DNA of 64,000 nucleotides from Isoetes taiwanensis (taxonomy: Eukaryota > Streptophyta > Lycopodiopsida > Isoetales > Isoetaceae): NCBI GenBank assembly GCA_021234155.1, contig JAJEKV010000032.1:8588736-8652735 (forward strand), given 5' to 3'. The position numbers were made by a program, and so were the translations under genes. Numbering within the stretch: position 1 is the first letter of the stretch; every line of letters starts with the position of its first letter. Of this stretch, positions 46,271 to 56,563 are shown in pieces. The notes under the pieces were generated by a model. That model saw only the letters and a program-made list of their open reading frames with translations. It was not told where the DNA came from and made no database searches.

Positions 46271-47677
46271 ATTTGTGATGCTCCCCACAAAATATACGAT
46301 GCCCTATCATATACCTCACGGGAAATCCCCCATCCCACAAGGTCTGTCGCACGGGCCCTTCATATATCCCGTCCTGGGATGGCCAGAACATGGGAAGGAG
46401 ACACAAAGGTCTCCTATGGGCTTCTATACAACGGAAGCATAAACATAAATATCAGCACTAGCAATAACAATACAATCAGCTACGACCTCGAAGGGTAGTA
46501 CCATTCATCCATCAATAGATCCATCATAGACATCAATCTTCATCCATCACATGAGCTCCTATCCAGGCTCGGACTCTTAGACTGATGGCTAGGGCCTCAA
46601 GATACGGCAGACCGAGTTATGACAATGACTTGTGCTGGCAATAGACAATTGCTAGGATTGACCACTCCATCCACCCCTCCTGTGTATACTTTACAAATAG
46701 GTTAAATCAAGATCTGTCGTGATTGTAACCTGCCGGAGACGTAATCCCTTGGTCTCACCCAACGAGGCTACTCCGTGTTGCATCTCCCCTGTCCGATGAG
46801 GTAAGAAGGGTTGCATCTCCCCTTCCCAGAACTCAATGGTTTGATAGGCGGCTAGAGGATTGTGATGACACGCGTCCTTACTCGAATGAGCTCCCCAAAA
46901 CAAGAGCTAGGTCGACACTTGCAACTCCTGAGGGTCAAGTGACACCATCGGCCCAGTACCTGACCCTCTCGAAGTGATCAGCTATAAGCCTAGACCGCGC
47001 CAAGTCTGCAGTAGCCACGGTCAGCAGGACTCCCTCTATCTTGCCACTGACTCCTTTGTGTGGTGCTCAGTCACTCCATAACCTCCATATCTTAGTGGGC
47101 TCTATGCACATGCCACATATAATAGGAATTAAAGGGTCTACAATTAGAAGCATTGTCTACACAAGGCTACTAGGTCTCTACATCTAATCCTAATCACATA
47201 CTTACAGTTAGGGTTCATGATTAGGGTTTGAGATCCAATTGAGGGTTCTAGAATGGCTCTACAAGAGACACGAAATATTAACTCATTTGGAATCCTAGCT
47301 TCCAGATGATCTACCAAAGAATCTACTCCAAACACCTGCTCTAGAGGAACTTCCACTTGCTCTTGGGGTTTCCATCACTCCGCGAATGGTTCGAGGTAGC
47401 TCCCACTCCTTCTGATGCACACACGCTCCTAGAGCTGCTATGCTATGCTATGCTATGCTGCAGTATACGATTCTTGAAATGGAGTTTCGAAGCACGAACA
47501 GGGTTCCAGGACGTTGGAGCTAGAAAATGGCTTAGGGTTAGGGTTGGCCCATTAGTAGGTTAGTGTTATCATGTCACGCCATGTGGCTCCAATAGGATGC
47601 GTCCATATGGCGGGTTGACAATAGGATAAAACCATGTGGAAATGGTTATATACCTAAGGTTAGCTAAGTTATATATA
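46271..47677 (-). repeat. Inverted, truncated LTR of the same family
   Basis: The reverse complement aligns with 44357-45854 from the tatataacttagc region through to the LTR end ggggagcatcaca (at 46271). Its first ~110 bp are missing; homology stops at 47677, exactly at a candidate Helitron end. There is no primer binding site beyond 46271, so it is a solo LTR or the 3' LTR of another copy. Short open frames in it are not genes. Confidence 0.7.
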
Positions 47678-47707
47678 CTAGAAACGTGTGCCCGGCGATG
47701 CCAGGCA
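47678..47707 (-). mobile_element. Candidate Helitron 3' terminus
   Basis: On the minus strand the sequence is tgcctggcatcgccgggca (a hairpin with 8-bp arms, one mismatch and a 3-base loop), then cacgttt, then CTAG, followed by T. A short GC hairpin a few bases before a terminal CTRR, inserted before a T, is the structural signature of Helitron 3' ends. The LTR at 46271 is cut exactly here. The Helitron body would extend to higher coordinates, but its 5' TC end and any Rep/helicase were not found. Confidence 0.5.
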
Positions 47708-47939
47708 TTAGTGGTGGACGTGTGCAATACATTTATGGGAAATATATCTTTCGGGTGCAGTAGATACTATAGATAGAGAACAAACTTTAGCTTTAAAGTG
47801 TAAATATATGAAGTAACTTGTACAAAACTATTTAGTTTTTGGTCTAACTTTTCCAATTTATCGATAAATTGCCTTCAGCAAAATCTTTAAAAAATATATT
47901 GGGTCTACCAACAAATACAATTTTTTTTTTATGCAATCT

Positions 47940-48816
47940 AAAACTATAATGTCTGTCAGCCTCAATGGATCCACATCATGAAGAACTTGTCCCAAAGAAT
48001 CTTAGGAACATCTATCAACTCGATGTGAAGCTCATTTGCAAAGCTGACAGGTATAGAACCTCCTCTCGTAGTGACTATGGCGGCGAACATGAATGTGTAA
48101 ACATGCTCTAATATCTTGTCCCACATGCACGACACAGGTCTACCAACAACTATTCTATATTTTGTTAGAAACTCGGGAAGCTCATAATCACCATGTCTCC
48201 ACTTTGAATTGTCTCAAAGTATCAAGGGTTTCCTCCACTATGCCGCCAAGTTCATAACACTCACCCGATGCTGCTCCAATGTTGACTTCATCGGATCCAT
48301 TTTCAATCTGGTTTGTCAAACACGAAATAGTTGGTGTATTTCTTCTAGTTAATCTGACATTCTCAAATTCCCTAGCTAATGCTTTAGCCTTGGCCATACG
48401 GCTTCATACCTAATGCCTGCCTTTCTCCAATCTAGTTTTCAATTGCTTAGGTGTTTGATAAGACAGGTTTTGTCGTACAATATTCGGGGTTTGAGGAAGG
48501 TTCACTGGACTGTTGTGCATAGTTATATCAACTGGTAGAGCCCCAGATGTTCAACATTAACAATATCACTTGGTAGTGAACTCATTACATCTACACTTGT
48601 CAATACATCGACTGATACACACTCATTCAATTCAATGTGCAAGTTTTCGACAATAGTTTCTGACGATGTGACTTGACCAGGCATTAGTTGAGGGCATGTT
48701 GAATGTGTATGGTTATTGATTTTGTAGGTGCAATAGGATGTTAAAGATAGGAAGGAAACCTTAGGTTGTATTGCCTCCTTAGTTGTTAGTTCAAAAATTG
48801 CTAATTCAACCAACAA
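47940..48816 (-). pseudogene. Unrecognised broken minus-strand frames
   Basis: Frames at 48523-48816 and 48188-48397 and a further frame to about 47950 are open in transcription order, with a frame change near 48190 after which the translation continues HGDYELPEFLTKYRIVVGRP and then KILEHVYTFMFAAIV. Composition is protein-like, but I recognise no family. If the Helitron call is right, these may be captured or element-encoded gene fragments. Confidence 0.3.
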
Positions 48817-49660
48817 ATTGCCTTAGTCAATCGTGGGCATATAAATTAATAGATAAAATGGAGTTTGTAGATGGAATAAAAAGTTATAAATGTAATCGTG
48901 TTCCTAAATTTAATGGGCTTGCCAAATGTGAAGGATTGTTTTTGTCGGGCAGTAGCTGTGGGCACTTGGAATTGGCAAGAACAATGAAATGTATAATACA
49001 TAGTAGAATGATAGACATAAGACGCATAGACCTTCTGATAATTTATGCTTTTATCAAGACCACAGATCCAGGCATTATTAAACAATTGCAAACCAAACAT
49101 ATTTGAAATTTGGATATTAGATGTGTGTGGAGTGGAGATTGAAGACGTGTGTATGTTTATGTATGTGGCTTCGTAATATCTAGATTGATATGTTCTACTG
49201 TATATTCCATCCACACATCCTCTCTAATATGATAAACCTCAAACCTGAACCCGTATAATGCGCAAACCCTAATTCTTGCTACAAAATATTGAAATAGAAT
49301 TCCATAAGCTTGAGATAGAATATTGCAATAGAATATTGTAGCCAAATGCCAACCCATGAAAAAATGACTTGCATTTATCATGTAACAGTTTGCAGGTATG
49401 ATGATAGGAGTTCAGAGTTTATAGTTCGCAGTTCAAGTTTGTAGTTCGCAGTTCACAGTTCTTAAAGTTCAAACATTGAGCCAGATAGATTTCTAACCAT
49501 GCACTGCCATAGCCAAAATCAATTCCTTAATATGTGGTGCATGTCATAATGAGAGAAATTATGGTTGAGTCACATAAAAGATGCTTGCAGCTGCGGCTAT
49601 AAGATTGAAATTGCAGCTTTTATATCCTTGTATTCAATCTTTTCTACTAACCTAACCTGA
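48817..49660. other. Non-coding stretch
   Basis: Short overlapping frames on both strands, none recognisable. At 49410-49465 the motif tagttcgcagttca and variants repeat a few times. Confidence 0.4.
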
Positions 49661-49938
49661 ACATGCTGCAAATGGAAGATCTATATATGCGTTTGGATCT
49701 GCAACAAACATCTGTTGGCAAATTACTGAAAGCCAGAGCTATCATTGCACAAGACAAAAGAATAACTGAGAACAAATTAAATACCGCAGATATTCTTCAT
49801 TATCTTTGTAAAGCATCAACAAAACCTTTTCATAGCAACATACCCATTTCAATAAAATTGTCCAACTTTCACGTCATCAACCATCCTCGCATCAAATGCC
49901 ATACCCTATATTGCTCAAAAAGAACCTTATATAAAGCA

Positions 49939-50986
49939 ATGGCGGAAAGCACCAGTCTCAGCCAGCTAAAGAGTGCAGATGCGGCAAAGGCACCAGCAAG
50001 CCAGCAGGACCTCAAAGACTTTCTAGCACAGATAAACAAGCAGTTGGAGACTAGGATGCCCAGCATGGATGCGCTCAACACACTGGCGGAAACAGTCAAC
50101 CGTAACAAAATAGCCATCTCCAGCATGGACGTGAGGATAGAGGGAGTGGAGAAGACAAGCAAGGAAATGCAGCGCAGAATGGACGAGATTGAGGAGGAGA
50201 AAGCCAAAATCCTGAAGAGGTTGGTTGAATTAGAAAAAGGAAATGTTGAATTGGATGCATGGGAATCATTTGATAAAATAAAACCGCATATCATGGAATA
50301 TGAGGAGACGTTAGGCTGATAGGGGTAGCAGAGAAACCTAACGAGGACACATATCGAGTGATTGCAGAAGTAATAGAGGTGGTCTTCAAAGAGCATCGGA
50401 GCATCATTGTCAAAGTCGTAGGTCGGGCCAATAGAGGGGGAGGGCGAGGCACATAAACCTGACACTCAGGGACCTGCCAGCCAAGGAGAGAATATTGCGC
50501 ATGGGGTCCAGGTTGAGGAACGGGATCAAGGTGCAGGAAGCCCTAACAGTCATGCAACGCCAAGGGCTGCACAGGGAGCTGGCCAAGGCCAGGGAACTGA
50601 ATCAGGCAGGAATACAGGCAGGAGTCAGGAATGGCAAGGTGTTTCTGCACAAAAGAGTACGAGAACTGACAGGAACGGGGCAAGAACAGAAGGCGGGAGT
50701 ACTGGAACCAGGGAGATCGGCGGATATGGAGAAGGAGAACATCAACCCATTGGGGGTCCTGACACAGGGACACGAAAACATGGCACTGGAGGTGGCAATA
50801 ATAGCAGTAGCCCCCGAAACGAATCAGTACAGGGGGGAAGAAAGAGGGGGAAAAGGGGACGGCGCAGACCGAGTAGCCCAAGCCGGGAACATGGATCCAA
50901 CCCCGATCACAAAGACCAGGGGGCGACCGAGAAGAATGGGAAATGGAGCAGAACCGAGAGAGCAACCTCGAGGAAAGAGACGCTGA
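49939..50986 (+). pseudogene. LINE B ORF1 (coiled coil, RRM-like, C-terminal domain)
   Basis: Starting at the ATG at 49939 (MAESTSLSQLKSADAAK), the frame has a long heptad-rich coiled coil up to 50319 (EGVEKTSKEMQRRMDEIEEE). In a shifted frame it continues with IGVAEKPNEDTYRVIAEVIE, then NLTLRDLPAKERILRMGSRL and a VRNGKVFLHKRV segment. That order (coiled coil, RLxGVxE RRM start, KExIL C-terminal domain) is that of L1 ORF1p, an RNA-binding chaperone. A basic, Gly-rich tail ends at 50986 with PRGKRR. One or two frameshifts interrupt it between 50319 and 50495. Confidence 0.65.
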
Positions 50987-53900
50987 TGATATGGTACTGG
51001 AACTGTACTGGGTACCCTTGGGATGATGGGGAGAGGCTAGAGGGAGCACACAGCTGTGATATAATATGTCTGGTAGAGACATGGGAGCACAATATAAAAT
51101 GGCTGCCAGAGGAGGAGGGGTACCAACTATTCACGTGCTGGAAGGACAAAGATTTTAAGATAGGAAGAGGGAGTGCAGGATTAGCCTGTTATGTCAAGGA
51201 AAATGTAGTAAACAGTGCATGTATTTTACACTCAGATGTCAATAAGAGATACATGATTTTGAATATACAATTACAAAACAAAAAGGATTTAATTCTGATT
51301 TTAGCATATTACCCACCGAGCAGATAAGCTAGAACTGTTAGAACTGGGGGAGACTATGATGAAATGGAAGGAACAGGGACCAATGATATTAATAGGTGAT
51401 CTGAATGCCAGAATAGGACAGGAACAGGTACAAAACACGAGCATAGAGGATACAAATGGCCAATGGACCAGCACGACAAGATCACAGGAATGGGAAAGAT
51501 ATACAGAGGACAGGGCAGAAGTCAATGCTAAAGGGGAGCTACTGCTCGAAGTATGCACAACTACGGGGGTCATTATAGCCAATGGAGTACAGAGGTGGGA
51601 AGGGTCAGGGAATTTCACGAGCCAGAATGTGCACGGGAGAAGTATAATGGATTATGTGATAGTGAATGACACAGCAGCAGAGATAATGTCGGGATTTATG
51701 CTCCTAGAATGGCCGATCGGGAAAAGGGAGAGTCATAGACCCATACAGTTAACACTTACAGGAAATGAACATGCCTGGAATGACAGACAGCAGGGGATAG
51801 AGAAGGATAAGGGGAAGTTGAAAATACAATTTCAAGAAAAACATGTAGATACATTTGTGCAGTCTATCAAAGAAGAGATGGGAAAATGGAACTGGGGGGC
51901 ACATAGGGCAGACGAAAATGGGAACATGCTTAATGATATAACAGTGAAAGTGGCAACAAAAGTTTTTGGAAAGAGAAGAAGAAAAAGGGGGAATAATGCC
52001 TTCAAGGCCTCGAGTTGGTACGATGATGAGTGTAGAGAACAGAAAAGAAAGGTCAGAGAGCAGAAAGGAAGAGAGGCATATCAAACCGAAAAAGCGGTAT
52101 ATTTGAAGATGCTGAAGGTAAAGAGAAACAAAAACTTGGTACAGCACCAATGGGGACTGGCTAAACTACTCAAAAAGCAACCTCGGAAATTCTGGAAAGG
52201 GTTCAAAGGGAAAGGACGAGGGAATCCGAAAAATGGTAACACACAAGGCGACATTGGGGCAGCTGGGTGGGAGAGGTACCTGGAAAAATTGTATAAGACG
52301 GCGGCCTCCCCAGCACCAATACCAGAACTACAAGGGATGGACAAACCGTGTTTCAGCATACAGGAAGTGATGATAGCACTAAATAGAATGGCCAACAACA
52401 AAGCTCCAGACCTGTATGGATTAACTGTGGAATTACTAAAATGTGCAGACACAGCGTTAGGGAAACAGGTGACAGATATATTCAACGACATAATACACAT
52501 AGGACTCCCAGACAGATGGGCGTACAACAGGGTCATACCCCTACACAAGGGAGGGAGCAGACAGGAACCTGGAAATTACAGAACCATAATGGTGAGCTCC
52601 ATTTTTGCAAAATGGTTTGGAAAGCTTTTAGACAATAAGTTGAAACAATGGGCAGGGGTAGGGAACCTCAGAGCACTGGGACAGGCAGGGTTTAGGCCAG
52701 AACACTCAACCACGGATCACCTAGTAACCCTCAGGATATTAGTAGAACATAATAGAAATCAGGGGAAGAAAGTAATATGCTGCTTTGTGGATTTTAGGAA
52801 GGCTTTTGACACAGTCCCGAGGGAGAAACTAATACAAAGGCTCATAAATATGCAGGCACCAAGAGACATGGAGTGTATAAGCGAAAATGGAAGCAGAAGG
52901 AAAAGCAATAGATTGCGACACGGGAGTCAAGCAGAGATGCCTGTTATCCCCAACACTATTCGGAATATACATAGATGCATTACAAGATTTCATAGCAGAA
53001 CATCAAGGGGACAGAGATGCTCCTACGCTAGGGGAAACCAAGGTACCCATCATGTTATATGCCGATGACCTAAGCATGATGGCCACAAAAAATAAGGGAA
53101 TGCATAGGTTACTGAAACTGCTGAAAAGACAGGGTTGACAGTTAGTCTTGCGAAAACCAAAATAATCTTTTTCGGCCACAAGAATAGACACAAACCGTTT
53201 AGGTATCTGGGAACTGAGCTAGAAGAATCAACATAGTACAGATATCTGGGGTATGACACACACGGTACCGGAAAATGGGCTAAAGGGGCAGATACAAGAT
53301 TCCAAACAGCCATTGGGAGTTACTATAATATGAAAAATTTCTGCAATAAAAGCAGAATAATAGACTGGGAAATCAAATGCTATTTGTTCAGTGCAGTGGT
53401 CGCGACCACACAATTATACGGGGCTGAGGCTTGGGGACCGGGGCTAACAGAAAAGAAATGGGAAAAACATGAAGGAATCCTCAGGCAATGGCATAAACAT
53501 GAATTCAAGCTGAGAACAAATACACCACAAACAACCATAGTATATGAGACGGGGCAGAAACCAATGGAGGTAAGGGCATGGAAAAAGACTATCAGATATC
53601 TCATAAGAAATAATGCAGGTGGGAAACCGAATAAATTAGCGAATATCGCGATCAGCGAGTCAGCAAAAGCACACATTATCGCGAGCAACGGATGGTTTAG
53701 GGATGTAGCAATGTGGACCAGAGAAATGGGGATGAATTTGAGCGACCTGATAAACGAAGGAGAATGGAATGAGAAATGGGCAAACAAGGCTATGCAAGCA
53801 TGGCTGCAAAAACACACAGGGCCCAAGACAATTTGGCTTATGACAGTCTTCAACCTAGAACAGCGGATAGGGCAGCAGATGTATCAGGATAATCTACTAG

Positions 53901-54110
53901 GGAAAGCCAGGAGGGATATCCTAGCAAGATTTAGGATGGGGAGCCATGACCTAAGAATTGAAAAGGACAGATGGATGGAGGAGAGTAGAGAAAGACGATC
54001 GGATATGCAGAACCTGTGACAGAGGGCAAGGACAGAAACAATGAGAGATTTGGCAGAAACGCAATACGGGAAATGACGACAAGACATCGGGAAGTACATA
54101 AAGAAAAAGG
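50986..54110 (+). pseudogene. LINE B ORF2 (endonuclease, reverse transcriptase)
   Basis: ORF2 starts with MIWYWNCTGYPWDD at 50986, sharing a base with the ORF1 stop. Endonuclease motifs follow: DIICLVETWEH (catalytic Glu), ILIGDLNARIG, SIMDYVIVND and an ESHRPIQL end. The RT contains NKAPDLYGLTVELLKC, RVIPLHKGG, GFRPEHSTTDHL, FVDFRKAFDTVPREKL, then in other frames GVKQRCLLSPTLFGIYIDAL and LYADDLSMMAT with YADD intact. Breaks occur near 51327 (before the next endonuclease segment), 52850-52890 and 53138. The frame 53330-54019 covers the connection region to LRIEKDRWMEE, and RICRTC follows in another frame. Confidence 0.85.
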
Positions 54111-54484
54111 GCTTCTGTTATGAGCCGCCCGGAAGGCGCACCATGCCTGCCCAAAAAATGCTCAGCTTAAAGCTGATTGATAACGACGCACCTGTGCATG
54201 GCCTTGAAGCCGATCCAAAGCGGGGTGCCGGTATTAATAGAAAAAAAGTGAGTGTAATGTTTTTGTGATTTTTTGTTGCTGGGCAAAATGGGCTTTTTTT
54301 CCAGACCGAATAATATTATATGCAACAAAATAGATAATAACATTGGCAAATTGCCTAAAGAGTAAAATAAACAGAACAAATAATATTAATAGATTGAGTA
54401 CTCAATCAACGCTTACTATAATAGTGCTATAATATACTAATAGTAGATGAAACACAAATAACATTTATCCAATACAATAATACC

Positions 54485-56485
54485 CTAAGCTAAAATAACA
54501 TCCAGCACGGAATCTGGAAACATTGGTTGTATCAGTCGTAGATCAGCCAAAGGATCCCTCCCAAGCACCCTAGTGTATATGTAGAACAAGTGCTTGCACG
54601 GAACAAATTGCTTTTTGTTGCTCCAATGCATGAAGTCCGACAAAAAGTGTGCTGGTTCACGTTTTATGCTAACTGTGTACACTTTACCTTCTCTTTGGAT
54701 TGTGTAGTTGACATGCCTCCTTTGAAGTACTGCTTCCCTGGCCACATCATCGACCACCATGTCTTTACTTTGCTCAAGGCGCACCATCCCAAATTTGGTC
54801 AACTCGTTCCTTTTATTCACACGTCTTCCATCCCTTGTCATGCGGACACTTTCAGAAACTTCATTCTGTGATGTTTCCTGAACTGCACTACTAGTGTGAA
54901 TGACTAGTTGCATGTGAATCCCATCTAACTGGTATCCTTTGTTTACCAAGAACTCTATTTCATCCCGCCGCATTGCTTCCTCTTGCAACCGCCATAGTTG
55001 TGGTCTTAGAGGTGGGTGCAACAGAGCCTTATCTGGGTACCATGTGCACTTCACATTATCCGACAAAACCAAACTAATTGTTCCTGTGATCCCCCCACTG
55101 AATGTCCTGATTCCATAGAAGCTAGGTGCCGCAAAGAGAAGACAATCCCTTGTTAATTTTCTTGTTACATTTCCTTCCATTTTCGGATGTCATTCCTTGA
55201 CATTTTACTTGGATCACCCGGAGCTTGTTCTTCTCCGATAGCCCAAAAAGTGTTGTGAACATCTCTCTCCACCGCCAAGATGTAGCAAAGAAACATATTT
55301 CACCACCGGATCATCGGAAGCAACTCTTGGAACATTATGTGCTTGCTTATCCGGGCGCGCGCGTTCGGAACCCCGTGTCAAGTTCCCATCATTTGAGACT
55401 GTTTTTTGCTTCTTGATATAGTTTGATCATTTCCACCTGTTCCTCGAAATGTGGATACATGCCATGTTTAACCAACTTCCCGATTAAAACATTCGCCAGC
55501 AGCTTTTTGACTTAATACCACTGCTAAGTTGCCCTTGCAGCCTGGTAAATAAAGTCGAAATTCCAGGTCCATGACCAACATAGTTGTGCTCTAAATATGA
55601 TTTGTACCTTGTGCTCGCAAGTAAATGCTTCAGTAAGGTCAAAAAGACTTGCATCATACAGTGTTAAGGTTCTAGTGTAACCAGTTGCAGCTAACCAACT
55701 CCCATGTCTGGATTCTGACAAATTTGTGTTAGGCATATACATAGCTGTGGATAAGTCTGTGCTGGCCTTCATATAATTTCCCCATCTACTTATTCTATGG
55801 TGCCACCATGCTAACCATGAGGACAAAGAGTTTACATTACTTGGTGAAGCCTTGCCATGCCACCAATCTATGATTGATTGATACATCTTCTCAGCATCAT
55901 CTATTGTTTGACACTCTCTCCACTTTCTACAAAGCTTCAGATGTTCTTGTCTATATTCTGGATATATAAGACTCTTAGTATGGCGTAGTAGACATTGTTC
56001 AAAATGGAAAACACAAGATCTTTCTTTTTCAGTGTGTATTTGGCCATTATAAAATACTTCTCTAATTGATGTCCAATTGGCTTGGGCCTCATCTGCCATG
56101 AACCCGTGAAACTCTGCTGGTGGATAGTTCTTAGAAGTCATGACCTTATTTAGCTTGACCTAAAATTTCTTTTGAGACAAGACATCTTCTGTTTGTAACA
56201 ATACGAAGCATTCAAGATATTATATATTGACTTCAGTTAAATGGATACTACCAAATGCAATATAAATAATACTTACGTGGGGTCATATACATGGCAAGCA
56301 AGGGTTGTCCAACCTTGAATGCGCTTTACGCGATCAAAATGCACCCATGCCTTTGATAAATCACCAGATGGCCGCATTCTGTTTACTAAATCAACCAGGG
56401 TTTGTGAATTCAAATTTCTTTGTAGTTTCTTATTCGCCTTTACTATCACATGTTGTAGTTTGCTCAGAACAAGGTAGTTCGGCAC
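54485..56485 (-). pseudogene. MULE-type transposase remnant with SWIM-like zinc finger
   Basis: Three minus-strand pieces follow in order. 56273-56485 ends GWTTLACHVYDPT, a typical stretch of the MULE catalytic region. 55524-56141 has FHGFMADEAQANW, SCVFHFEQCLLRHTKSL and SLSSWLAWWHHRISRWGNYMK followed by NTNLSESRHGSW. 54485-55180 ends with VPCKHLFYIYTRVLG, the C-x-H part of a SWIM zinc finger whose first Cys pair seems lost. The pieces could be exons or be separated by mutations; between 55180 and 55520 no open frame connects them. Mutator-like transposases of this kind excise and insert DNA with long terminal inverted repeats, but I found no terminal repeats. Confidence 0.65.
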
Positions 56486-56563
56486 CGAGCCCCCTCTTAA
56501 TTAGGTAACATCATTGTTGGCCCTTTAGGCAAAGACGCCATCAACCCCGGCCTTGCGGGTGTA

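Larger units (their letters stand above)
49660..54250 (+). mobile_element. LINE B: nearly complete two-ORF non-LTR retrotransposon
   Basis: From 49939 the plus strand carries ORF1 (coiled coil plus L1-ORF1p-like C-terminal part, two frames) to 50986, then ORF2 with endonuclease (50986-51750), RT (52380-53130), thumb/connection (53330-53960) and a C-terminal RICRTC motif near 54000. Motif order and the C-terminal LRIEKDRW segment match LINE A. Only a handful of frameshifts separate the parts, so this is the youngest-looking LINE in the window. The 3' end is near 54240, where a short A run follows. No target-site duplication was found. Confidence 0.85.

Noticed and set aside
50543-51082. 179-codon minus-strand frame in LINE B
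   Set aside because: Shadow of ORF1/ORF2 on the plus strand, Ser/Leu/Cys-rich as expected for an antisense frame.
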